The position numbers and the translations under genes were made by a program. Source: CALGYY01 sp964585485 (GTDB lineage Bacteria; Bacteroidota; Bacteroidia; Bacteroidales; CAIWKO01). Taken from it: a DNA stretch of 43,316 nt. The DNA lies in contig CAZPDS010000015.1 in NCBI GenBank assembly GCA_964585485.1, positions 1-43,316 on the forward strand, in the 5' to 3' direction. Of this stretch, positions 14,338 through 23,478 are shown one piece after another (position 1 is the first letter of the stretch; each line of letters starts with the position of its first letter). Under the pieces are notes generated by a model that saw only the letters and a list, made by a program, of their open reading frames with translations, had not been told where the DNA came from and searched no databases.

Positions 14338-17300
14338 ATGAAACGATTACTCTTTTTACTGATTGCACTGGCCCTTTCAACATGCGTTGCGGCGCAGATT
14401 CCGGCGGGTTATTATGACAATGCCGGCGGCAAGACGGGCGATGTACTGCGGGCTGCGTTGCGGGATATTATTACCACAGGGCACCAGCAAATCCCATATA
14501 CCAGCACCGCTTTCGACATATGGGATGCGTATTCCTTTACGGATGTGCGGGCCAACGGCACCACCATCTGGGACATGTATTCCGATATTCCATCGGGGAC
14601 GCCGGCCTACACCTTCACCCTTTACAGCGATCAGTGCGGAACGGCTTCCGCCGAAGGTGATTGTTATTCGCGGGAACACATGTTCCCCAACTCGTGGTGG
14701 GGCGGCACCCAGGATATTCAGTATTGCGATCTCCATCATTTGCCGCCGGCCGATCAGTACGTCAACAACAAAAAAAGCAACAACCTGGTGGCGGAGACCA
14801 CATCGCCTACGTGGACATCCACCAACGGCAGTCAGATCGGCCCTTGCGCGCTCAGCGGATTCACAGGTACGGTTTTCGAGCCCATCGATGAATACAAGGG
14901 CGATTTCGCCCGGGCCTATCTATACCTGGCTACGCGCTACATGAACGAACTGAGTGACTGGGTGAACACGTATGATTACTACGATTCGCAGTACATTATC
15001 ACCACCAGCGGCGGCAACTACCTGCCGTGGTATATTGATATGCTGGTACGCTGGCACCTTAGCGATCCCGTGAGCACCAAAGAAGTAAACCGTAACAACG
15101 CCATTTGGTACAACACCCCGCAACACAACCGCAATCCCTACATCGACCATCCGGAATACGTATGCCTGGTCTGGACTTCGTCGCAGTGTTCCAGCCTTCC
15201 GGAAATTACGAACGTAGTGCACACTCCGGCTTTCCCGGGCACGACCAGCCCGGTCAGCATTTCGGCGGATATTACTGATGATGTCAGTATCAATTCAGCC
15301 TCGGTGCAATGGTGCACCGATGGTGTTACCTATGGCAACAGCATCCCGATGATCCTCAGCGGAGCACCGCATTACGTCAGCAACGCGAGCATCCCTCCGC
15401 AGGCCGCGGGCACCGTGGTTTCTTATCGCATAGTTGCGGCCGACAACGCCGCCAATATTATTACTACCGGTGCGTACAGCTATACGGTGCAGAAAGGGGA
15501 ACCCTCTGCGCATCCCGCCACCTTCGGGTGCGGGCTATGCACAGGCAGCGCCATTACGGTTAACTGGACGGATGCCACGGGCATCGTTGTGCCCGATGGC
15601 TATCTGGTCAAAGCCAGCGCCATCAGCCTGGCGGCCATCAGCGATCCGGCTGACGGTATTGCGGAAGCCGACGGCTCGTTTACCAAAAACGTGGCACCGG
15701 GCCTGCAGGCCACTTCCTTCTACGGTTTAGCCTCCTCGACCGCATACTTCTTCAAAATCTATCCTTACACCAACAGCGACAGCAACATCAATTACAAAAC
15801 CGGCAGTTCCGTGATGAACTGCAGTTGCACTACGGCGGTAGCCGGTACCGGAGGCTGTGCCGATGATCTGATCATTTCGGAATACGTAGAAGGATCGGGG
15901 TACACCAAATACGTGGAGATTTACAACAACACCGGCACTGCCGTCGATTTATCGGATTACAAATTAAGGCTTTTTACCAACGGTTCAACCACGGCCACCC
16001 AGGATCTCACTTTGTCCGGTATGCTGGCGGATCAATCGGCCAAGGTTTACTCAAATCCTTCTGCGACAGCCTATACGGGCGACACTACGATGTCGGCCAT
16101 CACTTACCTGAACGGCAACGACGCCCTTGCTCTGTACAAAATCTCTACGGCTTCCTTTGTTGATATTTTTGGATGCATTGGGGAAGATCCGGGCGTATCG
16201 TGGACCAGCGGCACCTACTCCACCGTGGAACACACCCTGGTACGGAATGCTGAAATCAATAACGGGGTGAGTGTAAACCCGGCCGCCGGTTTCCCAACGC
16301 TGGCTACTGAATGGACACAGTACAATCAAAACACGGTCACCTACCTTGGTGAGCACACCATGACCTGCGGTTCTTCCTGTGCTCTGCCGACGGTGCAGGT
16401 GAGCGGGCTGAATTGTTCCGTCATCACCGACACCTCACTGCTGCTCAGTTGGACCAATGGCAGCGGCAGTGCACGTTTGGTGGTACTGAAAGACGGCGCT
16501 GCGGTAAACGGAACGCCGGTAGCCGGCACCACTTACCTGGCGGCGGCCCATTTTGGCGGTGGTGACGTTCTGAACCCCGGCGAATATGTGGTTTACGACG
16601 GCTCCGGAAACAGCACCTTAATAACAGGCTTAACGCCGGGGCACACCTATCATATCGCTATTTTCGAATACAACTGCAGCGCGGGTTCACAGCTTTATTT
16701 TGTACCCGGTGCCACGGCCAGTACGCAAACCTACTCGCTGGAAACTTCATCAGCTTCGCTGCCGGCTTACTGTGTTACAGCCACCACCGGCGCCGTAACC
16801 AACATTGCCTTCACCGCCACCGGGGTCTTTTCCGCCAACACCTATTCAGCCCAACTTTCCGATGCCAGTGGTTCATTTGCTGCGCCGCAGATCATTGGAA
16901 CACTGCTGAGCGATGCCAACAGCGGCAGTATTTCCTGCACTCTGCCTGCCGGCACACCCTTCGGATCGGGGTACAGGATTCGCATCACCAGCAGCAGTCC
17001 GGCTTACACCAGCGCACCCGGAGCCACCTTCACCATATCCTTATACAACCCTGCGCTCAACCTGGGCGGCGACCTTGTCCTCTGTGCTGATCAATCGGTG
17101 GTGCTGGATGCTGGCCCGGGCTATATTGAGTATGAATGGAGCGACGGTTCCGGCCTGCAGACACTCACCGTGGATTCGGCCCTGATCGGCACCGGCACCT
17201 CGGTCATCATTGCCCTGGCCAGCAGTCTGCATGGATGCGTATCGACCGATACCGTCCTTGTGACCATCTCCGCCTGCACCGGCACGAATGAACCCGACGA

Positions 17301-17553
17301 TGAATCCTCGCTGCAAATCTGGCCCAATCCGGCGGGGAAAAACCTGTATATTGCTTTCCGTGAAAAGCATGAGGAAATCGTGCAGTTAGCCTTGCTCGAT
17401 TGCACCGGTCGGGTACTGATCTCAAAAAACTGTGCCTCTCCACGCAGCGGACAAAGCGAACACTTCGATCTGCAGGCCTTGCCCGCCGGGGTGTATTTCC
17501 TTAAAGCATCCAGTCTCCGGGCGGTACATGAATATAAGATCATTCATTTCTGA
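14338..17553 (+). CDS. Secreted endonuclease I with lamin-tail domain and T9SS type A sorting domain
   Basis: A 1071-residue secreted protein. Signal peptide 1-19 (MKRLLFLLIALALSTCVAA). Residues about 20-275 are an endonuclease I (EndA/Vvn) domain: REHMFPNSWWGG carries the catalytic region and CDLHHLPPADQYVNNKKSNN the His/Asn metal motif. Ig-like and Fn3-like beta domains follow, then a lamin-tail domain at about 505-680 (DLIISEYVEGSGYTKYVEIY). More beta domains precede a C-terminal type A sorting domain (LQIWPNPAGKNLYI ... LPAGVYFLKA). It should degrade extracellular DNA or RNA at the cell surface. The start is ATG 14338; the in-frame TTG at 14326 lies in the heptamer array. Confidence 0.9.
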   Translation: MKRLLFLLIALALSTCVAAQIPAGYYDNAGGKTGDVLRAALRDIITTGHQQIPYTSTAFDIWDAYSFTDVRANGTTIWDMYSDIPSGTPAYTFTLYSDQCGTASAEGDCYSREHMFPNSWWGGTQDIQYCDLHHLPPADQYVNNKKSNNLVAETTSPTWTSTNGSQIGPCALSGFTGTVFEPIDEYKGDFARAYLYLATRYMNELSDWVNTYDYYDSQYIITTSGGNYLPWYIDMLVRWHLSDPVSTKEVNRNNAIWYNTPQHNRNPYIDHPEYVCLVWTSSQCSSLPEITNVVHTPAFPGTTSPVSISADITDDVSINSASVQWCTDGVTYGNSIPMILSGAPHYVSNASIPPQAAGTVVSYRIVAADNAANIITTGAYSYTVQKGEPSAHPATFGCGLCTGSAITVNWTDATGIVVPDGYLVKASAISLAAISDPADGIAEADGSFTKNVAPGLQATSFYGLASSTAYFFKIYPYTNSDSNINYKTGSSVMNCSCTTAVAGTGGCADDLIISEYVEGSGYTKYVEIYNNTGTAVDLSDYKLRLFTNGSTTATQDLTLSGMLADQSAKVYSNPSATAYTGDTTMSAITYLNGNDALALYKISTASFVDIFGCIGEDPGVSWTSGTYSTVEHTLVRNAEINNGVSVNPAAGFPTLATEWTQYNQNTVTYLGEHTMTCGSSCALPTVQVSGLNCSVITDTSLLLSWTNGSGSARLVVLKDGAAVNGTPVAGTTYLAAAHFGGGDVLNPGEYVVYDGSGNSTLITGLTPGHTYHIAIFEYNCSAGSQLYFVPGATASTQTYSLETSSASLPAYCVTATTGAVTNIAFTATGVFSANTYSAQLSDASGSFAAPQIIGTLLSDANSGSISCTLPAGTPFGSGYRIRITSSSPAYTSAPGATFTISLYNPALNLGGDLVLCADQSVVLDAGPGYIEYEWSDGSGLQTLTVDSALIGTGTSVIIALASSLHGCVSTDTVLVTISACTGTNEPDDESSLQIWPNPAGKNLYIAFREKHEEIVQLALLDCTGRVLISKNCASPRSGQSEHFDLQALPAGVYFLKASSLRAVHEYKIIHF

Positions 17554-17567
17554 GGCCCGTTCGGGCC
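17554..17567 (+). terminator. Short GC hairpin after the nuclease gene
   Basis: GGCCC, loop GTTC, GGGCC immediately after the stop codon. There is no T-run, so it would be a weak terminator or an mRNA 3'-end stabiliser. Confidence 0.35.
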
Positions 17568-17575
17568 CCATTGTG

Positions 17576-17583
17576 TATCTTTG
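17576..17583 (+). promoter_or_regulatory. -7 promoter element of the methyltransferase gene
   Basis: TATCTTTG, matching TAnnTTTG, 19 bases before ATG 17603. Confidence 0.55.
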
Positions 17584-17602
17584 ATCCGGAAAAAAGAAAA
17601 CG

Positions 17603-18223
17603 ATGCAAAATCATTTTGACCAGGTGGCGTCTTCGTGGGATATGAACCGCATGCACCATGAACGCACCAACGCTATTGCCACAGCAATGATTAAAGCCGG
17701 GGTATTCAGGCCAGGGCAACGGGGACTGGAATTCGGTGCTGGCACCGGCTTACTGAGTATTGCCCTGAAGGACTATTTCGAAACCATACAGCTCCTTGAC
17801 AGTTCGCCTGAGATGGTGCGTGTTACGCAGGAAAAGCTCGACACACAGGGGATACAGCATCTGACACCAATTTGTTTAGATCTGGAAACCGCCGATTTTA
17901 CGCAGGGGTTCTTCGATGTTCTGTTTTCCCAAATGGCGGTGCATCACGCGGGCAACATCAGGCTGCTCCTGGAAAAATTCCACGCCCTGCTGAATCCGGG
18001 CGGACAGTTGTTTATTGCTGATTTATATGCCGAGGATGGCAGTTTTCATGAAGGTGCCCCGGGGGTTCATCACGGCTTTGATCCGGAGGAATTGGCAGTA
18101 TGGTGCGCTGCGGCAGGCTACATCAACATGCAACACCAGACGGTATTCACCATGCACAAAACCGCGGCTGACGGCAGTTTAAAGACCTTCCCGGTATTTC
18201 TGTTTCAAGCGCTGCGACCCTAA
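17603..18223 (+). CDS. Class I SAM-dependent methyltransferase
   Basis: A 206-residue cytoplasmic protein with the SAM-binding motif I GLEFGAGTGLLSIAL at residues 41-55, the acidic motif II (IQLLDSSPEMV) and the post-motif region DVLFSQMAVHHAGN. This is the Methyltransf_11/25/31 group, which methylates small molecules. The substrate cannot be read from the sequence. It has its own -7 element and ends 1 base from the convergent membrane redox subunit, so it is not part of the sulfur/redox operon. Confidence 0.85.
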   Translation: MQNHFDQVASSWDMNRMHHERTNAIATAMIKAGVFRPGQRGLEFGAGTGLLSIALKDYFETIQLLDSSPEMVRVTQEKLDTQGIQHLTPICLDLETADFTQGFFDVLFSQMAVHHAGNIRLLLEKFHALLNPGGQLFIADLYAEDGSFHEGAPGVHHGFDPEELAVWCAAAGYINMQHQTVFTMHKTAADGSLKTFPVFLFQALRP

Positions 18224-18224
18224 G

Positions 18225-19331
18225 TTATCCACGGAAGTGGAAGAACAAGGCCAGGGGACGATAGAAAGCGTGGGCAAATTTCGAGAACGCGAACAGCAGC
18301 ACCAATTCCATGGAAATCACAGTGTGAATCAGGAACACGAGGTGATTCACCATCACATCGCCATCGAAGGCCACGGCAATTTCCAGCCAAAAACCGGTGA
18401 TACCAGCCAGTAGCAGGAAAACCAGAAAGGACCAATCGGCGAGTGTGGCAGATCGGTAACTGAAAGTTGGCTTACGGATCCGGTAATACAGTGCGATGGA
18501 GGCACCGTACATCATGAGGATACCGGCCCCTGTTCCCAGGATGCGGGATGGCCACCATATATCCGTAGCGGGATCTTTGAACATGAAATCAAGGATGGTG
18601 GCCAGCAGTAATCCCAAAAAGCCCCACATCACGCTCCAGTGAACAAACCAGGGCCGTACGAACCAGGCTTTCTTCATCCAATAAGAATTCTCTTCGGTAT
18701 CACAACTGCGGTAGCGTTTAAAGGTGCCCAGTTCATTGGCTACGGCCATAAGGACTTTCCATACGCCGGTTTTCTTTTTGTCCGTTTTCTGCACGTTTTT
18801 TCGAAGGTGCAGGATCATGCTGATCATACCCCAACCCACCACCAGTCCGGTAATGCTAAAAATCACGAGGCCCATATTATGAATCACGTTATAGGGAATC
18901 CAGTTAAAAAGCCAGCGGGCCACTTCGTTTTCGGGCTTCAGCGTAAACAGGAAAAAGCCGAGCAGGACGGCGAAAAACATCGTGATCACGACAAAGAGGG
19001 GGTTGCTTTTGAACATCATCCGGGTGAGACCGGTGGGCTCGTAATGCGCGATGGCGTAGCGACGCAGGGCTGCCATGTACTCTCCGGGGGCGGCCTGGCG
19101 TGGGCAGTTCGAGGAACAATCGCCGCACGCATAGCAAAGCCAGAGCTCTTTGCTGTTCAGGATTTCCTGCTGCTGTCCCAGCAAACCGTGGCGAATGAAG
19201 ATGCGGGGGAAGTTCGCTTTCTGCTCGGTTAATCCGCAAATGGCCGTGCAGGTTCCGCAGTTATAGCACGCCTCAAAATCGCGGGCACCGTATTTTTTGA
19301 TATCGGAAGCAAAATCCGTAGTAAGCTTCAT
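18225..19331 (-). CDS. QmoC/HdrC-like membrane subunit with two 4Fe-4S clusters
   Basis: A 368-residue protein with an iron-sulfur head and a membrane tail. The head has two classical 4Fe-4S motifs: C22, C25, C28, C32 (CYNCGTCTAIC) and C66, C69, C72, C76 (CYACGDCSSNCP), as in heterodisulfide reductase subunit C. From about residue 110 there are six hydrophobic segments with several histidines, as in the di-heme NarI/HdrE-type tail of QmoC. In sulfate reducers QmoC passes electrons between the quinone pool and the soluble QmoAB pair. It is the last gene of the minus-strand operon, 2 bases after the HdrA-like gene. Quinone reactivity is inferred from the family. Confidence 0.85.
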   Translation of the reverse strand: MKLTTDFASDIKKYGARDFEACYNCGTCTAICGLTEQKANFPRIFIRHGLLGQQQEILNSKELWLCYACGDCSSNCPRQAAPGEYMAALRRYAIAHYEPTGLTRMMFKSNPLFVVITMFFAVLLGFFLFTLKPENEVARWLFNWIPYNVIHNMGLVIFSITGLVVGWGMISMILHLRKNVQKTDKKKTGVWKVLMAVANELGTFKRYRSCDTEENSYWMKKAWFVRPWFVHWSVMWGFLGLLLATILDFMFKDPATDIWWPSRILGTGAGILMMYGASIALYYRIRKPTFSYRSATLADWSFLVFLLLAGITGFWLEIAVAFDGDVMVNHLVFLIHTVISMELVLLFAFSKFAHAFYRPLALFFHFRG

Positions 19332-19333
19332 CG

Positions 19334-21319
19334 CTATTCGTTTTTCAATTTGTACATAAAATACGCTTCACTATCATCCAAGCCATCGGCAACAACCGTC
19401 CCGAATTTATTCATGGTCATGATCAGCCAGGTCACCTCGCGTGCAGGTTTTTCCATGCGTTTTGTAAGTTCGGGAATACTCATCGGACCCTGCTGCAGGA
19501 TAGCCACCGCTTCTTTCCAGTCTTTCAGGGAGACGTTGGAGGGCCGGCGCCGGGTTGGGGTTTCGGAGGTGAGGTCGGTGGAGCTTTCACGGATAACGAC
19601 ATCACGGGCAAAACCGTCAATCATACCTTCGATTTCTGCATTGGTAAAGCGGGCCAGATCAATGGCGTCCACCGGACAGACCGGGGCGCAGATTCCGCAA
19701 CCGGCGCAGGTAGCCTTATTGACCACGGCCACGGTCTTCCCATTTACCTCTTCCATGCTCAATGCATCGTAATCGCAGGCTTCCGCACATTTTCCACACC
19801 AGGCGCACACGTCCGGGTTTACCCGGGCCACGGCGGGATCAAGGGAAACCGTATCGCCCCCCAGAAACGCATTCATCTTCGCCACGGCTGAGAGGGATGA
19901 CTGCACCGCTTCGCTGATGTTTTTAGGACCCTGGCAGGCCCCGCCAATATACACACCCTTGATGACGGTTTCCACCGGTTTCAGTTTGGGATGGATCTCA
20001 TTAAAGAAACGATCGGCTCCCACCGGAATTTTAAAAACCTCAGCGATGTCTTTGCTATCGGCTCTGGCCACAGCGCCGGTCACCAGCACCACAAGATCGG
20101 CCGGGATTTCCACTTCCTTTTTGGAGGTCAGGTAATCCTTCACTTTCAGGTTGAGTGTATCGTTTAGCAACTCCACCACCGGTGGTTCCTTTTCATCCCA
20201 GCGAACATAAATATCGCCCTGTTTCGATGATTTCTCGTAGAGAATCTCCTGTTTACCATAGGTACGAACATCCCTGAAAAGGTGAAAATTAATGACGTTC
20301 GGAAATTTCTCCTTCACCTGCAGGGCCGTGTTAATAGCCGCCGTGCAGCACATTCGCGAGCAGTACTTATTTTCTCCTTTTTTCTGACGGTTGCCCACGC
20401 AATAGATGTAGGCTATCCTGCGGACCGGTTTGTTATCGATCAAGGGGGAATCGCCTGCCTTCATTAGCCACTGATCGAATTCGGGCAGGGTCATGATGCG
20501 CGGTGAGGTTCCGTAGCCAAACTCATTTTCAGCCGGATGATACGTATCCATGCCGGTAGTGACCAACACGGCGCCCACATTCAGTGAAAGCTTTTCCGAT
20601 TTCGTGGCGGTATTTACCAAGACCTCCACCAGGAAATTCCCGAGACTTCCGCCGGTTTTTTCCACGGAGGCATTCGTGAAAACCTTGATATTACTCAATT
20701 TTTTAATTTCATCGTGCAATTGCTCAACGAGGTTTTTCCCTTCCTGACCACTCATAAAAACCTTACCGGTGTGGGCGACGCGGCCACCCACGGTGTTTTC
20801 CTTTTCGACAAGATACACTTCATTGCCCAGTCGCGCCAGGTCAATGGCGGCGCGCATGCCGGCCACGCCGGCACCAATCACGAGGGCGGCGCGAACGACG
20901 GGTATTTCAATATTCGTCAGCGCTTCTGCGTGCCGTACCCTCAGAATACCGGCGCGAATAAGTCCCGCGGCTTTAACGGTGGCTTCCCTTGGCCGGTCGG
21001 AATGCGGCCAGGAACATTGTTCACGAATGTTAACCTGAACGTAATTAGAGGGGTTCAGCCCCGCCCGTTCGGCCACCCCCTGAAAGGTGTGCAGGTGCAA
21101 TTTTGGTGAACAGGAGGCCACGACCATAGCGTCGAGTTTCTGTTCCTGAATATCGGCCACCATTTGTTTCTGGCCGGCGTCGGAACAGGCAAACATGACA
21201 TCCGTCGAAATCACTACGCCCTGCTCCGAGCCCATCATACGGCCCAACTCTTCCACGTCGACATAATCGGAAATATTGCCACCACAATGACAAATGTATA
21301 CGCCAATTCGTTCTCTCAT
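19334..21319 (-). CDS. HdrA/QmoB-like FAD and iron-sulfur subunit with C-terminal winged-helix-like tail
   Basis: A 661-residue soluble flavoprotein. It begins with the HdrA N-terminal motif VYICHCGGNISDYVDVEEL (C10, C12), then an FAD-binding Rossmann part (ALVIGAGVAGMRAAIDLA), the CSRMCCTAA cysteine region, and two ferredoxin clusters at C505, C508, C511, C515 and C538, C541, C544, C548. Residues about 598-661 (QQGPMSIPELTKRMEKPARE onward) look like a small winged-helix domain. ATG 21319 is chosen because MRERIGVYICHCGG is the family's N-terminus; the longer frame would overlap the preceding gene. Unlike sulfate-reducer QmoB, the MvhD-like domain is not fused but encoded two genes upstream. 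Confidence 0.85.
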   Translation of the reverse strand: MRERIGVYICHCGGNISDYVDVEELGRMMGSEQGVVISTDVMFACSDAGQKQMVADIQEQKLDAMVVASCSPKLHLHTFQGVAERAGLNPSNYVQVNIREQCSWPHSDRPREATVKAAGLIRAGILRVRHAEALTNIEIPVVRAALVIGAGVAGMRAAIDLARLGNEVYLVEKENTVGGRVAHTGKVFMSGQEGKNLVEQLHDEIKKLSNIKVFTNASVEKTGGSLGNFLVEVLVNTATKSEKLSLNVGAVLVTTGMDTYHPAENEFGYGTSPRIMTLPEFDQWLMKAGDSPLIDNKPVRRIAYIYCVGNRQKKGENKYCSRMCCTAAINTALQVKEKFPNVINFHLFRDVRTYGKQEILYEKSSKQGDIYVRWDEKEPPVVELLNDTLNLKVKDYLTSKKEVEIPADLVVLVTGAVARADSKDIAEVFKIPVGADRFFNEIHPKLKPVETVIKGVYIGGACQGPKNISEAVQSSLSAVAKMNAFLGGDTVSLDPAVARVNPDVCAWCGKCAEACDYDALSMEEVNGKTVAVVNKATCAGCGICAPVCPVDAIDLARFTNAEIEGMIDGFARDVVIRESSTDLTSETPTRRRPSNVSLKDWKEAVAILQQGPMSIPELTKRMEKPAREVTWLIMTMNKFGTVVADGLDDSEAYFMYKLKNE

Positions 21320-21345
21320 GTGATTACTCTTTAATGATACGCATT

Positions 21346-22677
21346 TCAGCAATTTCTGATGTAGGCTGCCGCTTCAGAAGCCGCCGCACCGGCGGAAAGT
21401 ATAGAGTCCGGAATATCTTTGGGTCCGGTGGCTGTTCCGGCCACAAAGACACCCTCAATGGTGGTACGGGATGGGTGCAGCAGCACATCCGGCTGTTTCA
21501 CGTAGCGATAGGGGTCCAATCCCAGCGGATCCGGAGAAAAAAGACCGGGGGCCGTTGGATTCGGGAGCACGCCAACCGAAAGCACAACCAGGTCGTGTTT
21601 GGCTTCCTTCACCGTTCCGGTAGCAACATCCTCGTAACGCAGCAGCAGATCGCCATCGGGATTATCATCCCGGGCGCGGATCTTCGCTACTTTTCCTTTA
21701 ATAAAATTCACGCCCATGGATTTTGCTTCCTGGAAAAATTCTTCGTAGCCCTTGCCAAACGCACGGATGTCGATATAGTAAATAGAAATATCGGCCATTG
21801 GCAAAGCACCCATCAGCAGTTGCGCCTGCTTGATGGAGTACATGCAGCAGATCTGCGAGCAAATCGGATTGTTGGCACATTCGCCGGCACATCCCCGGTT
21901 GTTTTCAAGACTTTGATCCCGTGAACCGGTGCATAAAACGTAGGCGATGTTATCGGGAATTTTGCCATCCCCCGGGCGCAGCACGCTGTTGTAAGGGCGT
22001 GTGGGGGCGATCAGGCGATCCATTTGCAAGGCATCCATCACGTTCGAAAGTCGCCCGAAGCCCAGTTCCGGCTTGCCCTGCGCCGGAAAGAGTTTAAACC
22101 CGTGACTCAGGATAACGGCCTTCGCCGACAAGGAAAACTGCATTTCCTTTTCCTCGAAATCAATGGCCTTAGGTGCGCATACTTTGACGCAACGTTTACA
22201 CCCAATGCAATGGTCGATGTCGATAGCGGCGATTTTCGGATTGGCCAGATTAAAGGGGATGAAGATAGCTTTCCGGCCGACCATCTGGTGGTTATATTCA
22301 TCCTGAACCACTTGCGGACAAACGGCTTCGCATTCCTGACAGCCCGTGCACTTAACCGGATCCACAAAGCGCGGATGGCGGATCACGCTGGCCAGAAACT
22401 GTCCGGCTTGCTTGGTAATCTTTTCAATTTCGCTGTTCAGCAAAAGGGTGATGTTCGGATGCCGGGCTGTTTCCGACATTTTTGGGGTGGTGATGCAGGC
22501 CGCACAATCCAGGGTCGGAAAGACCTTGGAGAGCTGGATCATTTTTCCGCCAATGGACAGGTCTTTTTCTACCAGCAGAACCTTGAAGTTCATAGCGGCC
22601 AGGCTCAAAGCAGCTTCCTGGCCGGCAATTCCGCCACCTATGACCAGGACATCGTAGCTATGTATTTTTTCTGACAT
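21346..22677 (-). CDS. QmoA/HdrA-like FAD and iron-sulfur subunit
   Basis: A 443-residue protein. It has an FAD GxGxxG motif at the start (VLVIGGGIAGQEAALSL), the CAACITTPKMSE region (C58, C61) and two ferredoxin-type clusters (C110, C113, C116, C120 and C157, C160, C163, C167). A cysteine cluster further on (CAGECANNPICSQICC) is typical of HdrA-type proteins. The length is close to QmoA of sulfate reducers (about 410 residues). It lacks the N-terminal CHCG motif of the next gene. It lies 24 bases after the MvhD-like gene. It is likely to sit with the HdrA/QmoB-like subunit in a soluble flavin/FeS module carried by the membrane subunit. Confidence 0.85.
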   Translation of the reverse strand: MSEKIHSYDVLVIGGGIAGQEAALSLAAMNFKVLLVEKDLSIGGKMIQLSKVFPTLDCAACITTPKMSETARHPNITLLLNSEIEKITKQAGQFLASVIRHPRFVDPVKCTGCQECEAVCPQVVQDEYNHQMVGRKAIFIPFNLANPKIAAIDIDHCIGCKRCVKVCAPKAIDFEEKEMQFSLSAKAVILSHGFKLFPAQGKPELGFGRLSNVMDALQMDRLIAPTRPYNSVLRPGDGKIPDNIAYVLCTGSRDQSLENNRGCAGECANNPICSQICCMYSIKQAQLLMGALPMADISIYYIDIRAFGKGYEEFFQEAKSMGVNFIKGKVAKIRARDDNPDGDLLLRYEDVATGTVKEAKHDLVVLSVGVLPNPTAPGLFSPDPLGLDPYRYVKQPDVLLHPSRTTIEGVFVAGTATGPKDIPDSILSAGAAASEAAAYIRNC

Positions 22678-22701
22678 TCCGTATTTGCTTTAAATAGTCG
22701 T

Positions 22702-23133
22702 TCAGGAAGCGGATGAAGGAAGATCGGTGCTGACACTACCGATTTCCGAAAGGATACGACTGAAATTATCCATATGACTAACGAAGGGTTCGGCGCAAAC
22801 CGAGCAGATGGCCGCCATGCGGATGCGTTTGGGGTTGATACCTTTCTCCCTCATCAGGTCCTGGGCCTGGTTGATGATGGTGTTGGTGCGATCGGGACAG
22901 GAAGCAGAAAAAGAACACTCGTGCCCGTCGGCCGCGATAAACACCCCGTCGAATCCCTGTTCCAGTGCATGCAGAATCCAGCGGGGTTTGATGCCCGAGG
23001 AACAGGGGAGCGAAATTACATAGACCGAGGGGGAATAGTGAATTTTGCGCAAACCGGCCTGATCGATACCGGGATCCGATATCTTATCCGTCGAAAAAAC
23101 GAGAATTTTGGGTTTGAAGAAATCTGCTGACAT
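22702..23133 (-). CDS. MvhD-like hydrogenase iron-sulfur (2Fe-2S) subunit
   Basis: A 143-residue protein of the MvhD family, which links HdrA to electron donors such as hydrogenase or formate dehydrogenase. Five cysteines are visible: C44 (SLPCSSG), C73 and C79 (GHECSFSASCP), C110 and C113 (AICSVCAEP). The motif PCSSG-x-KPRWILHALEQGFDGV matches the MvhD core, where the following CHxGDC is usual; here it reads GHECSFSASC. In sulfate reducers this domain is fused to QmoB; here it is free. No hydrogenase large or small subunit is in the window. Confidence 0.8.
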   Translation of the reverse strand: MSADFFKPKILVFSTDKISDPGIDQAGLRKIHYSPSVYVISLPCSSGIKPRWILHALEQGFDGVFIAADGHECSFSASCPDRTNTIINQAQDLMREKGINPKRIRMAAICSVCAEPFVSHMDNFSRILSEIGSVSTDLPSSAS

Positions 23134-23150
23134 AGTCCAGGTTTTCAGGT

Positions 23151-23188
23151 AAATAAAAAAACAGGAGGGCGTATTTCTTCACCCTCCT
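23151..23188 (-). terminator. Intrinsic terminator between tusA and the mvhD-like gene
   Basis: On the minus strand AGGAGGG (23188-23182) pairs with CCCTCCT (23169-23163) over a 12-base loop, followed by GT and a run of T interrupted by one A. Seven perfect G+C-rich pairs and a U-tract make this a strong rho-independent terminator inside what otherwise looks like one operon. Confidence 0.8.
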
Positions 23189-23204
23189 ATTGTGCAGGCT
23201 TGCT

Positions 23205-23456
23205 TCAGGCCTTCTTCAGAAACAGTCTGGAAAAGCTGTCTTCCTCCAGAATACCCAGAAACTCATGCTCCATTTTCTCACACCACTTGGGAATATCATG
23301 CTTGGTTCCTTCGTCGGACGAAAGGATTTCCATAATATCTCCGGATTCAAGATCCCCGATTGCCTTTTTTGCGGCCAGTAGTGGTCCGGGGCAGGCCGTT
23401 CCGCGTGCATCAACCTGTTTGGAAGGGGCCAGTGCTTTTAATTCGTCTGTTGTCAT
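23205..23456 (-). CDS. tusA: TusA-family sulfurtransferase
   Basis: An 83-residue cytoplasmic sulfur carrier. The TusA signature is VDARGTACPGPLLAAKKAI with the active cysteine C22 in the CPxP motif; a second cysteine is C59. ATG 23456 is chosen because the open frame upstream encodes no TusA-like sequence and overlaps the preceding gene. TusA proteins carry persulfide sulfur, either to tRNA thiolation enzymes or, next to DsrE and Hdr-type genes, to dissimilatory sulfur metabolism. The neighbours favour the second role here. Confidence 0.9.
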   Translation of the reverse strand: MTTDELKALAPSKQVDARGTACPGPLLAAKKAIGDLESGDIMEILSSDEGTKHDIPKWCEKMEHEFLGILEEDSFSRLFLKKA

Positions 23457-23478
23457 TGGTTTGTAAATTATTGATTGA

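Noticed and set aside
17554..17583. Methyltransferase as part of the sulfur/redox cluster
   Set aside because: It is on the opposite strand, has its own -7 element and is convergent with the QmoC-like gene.
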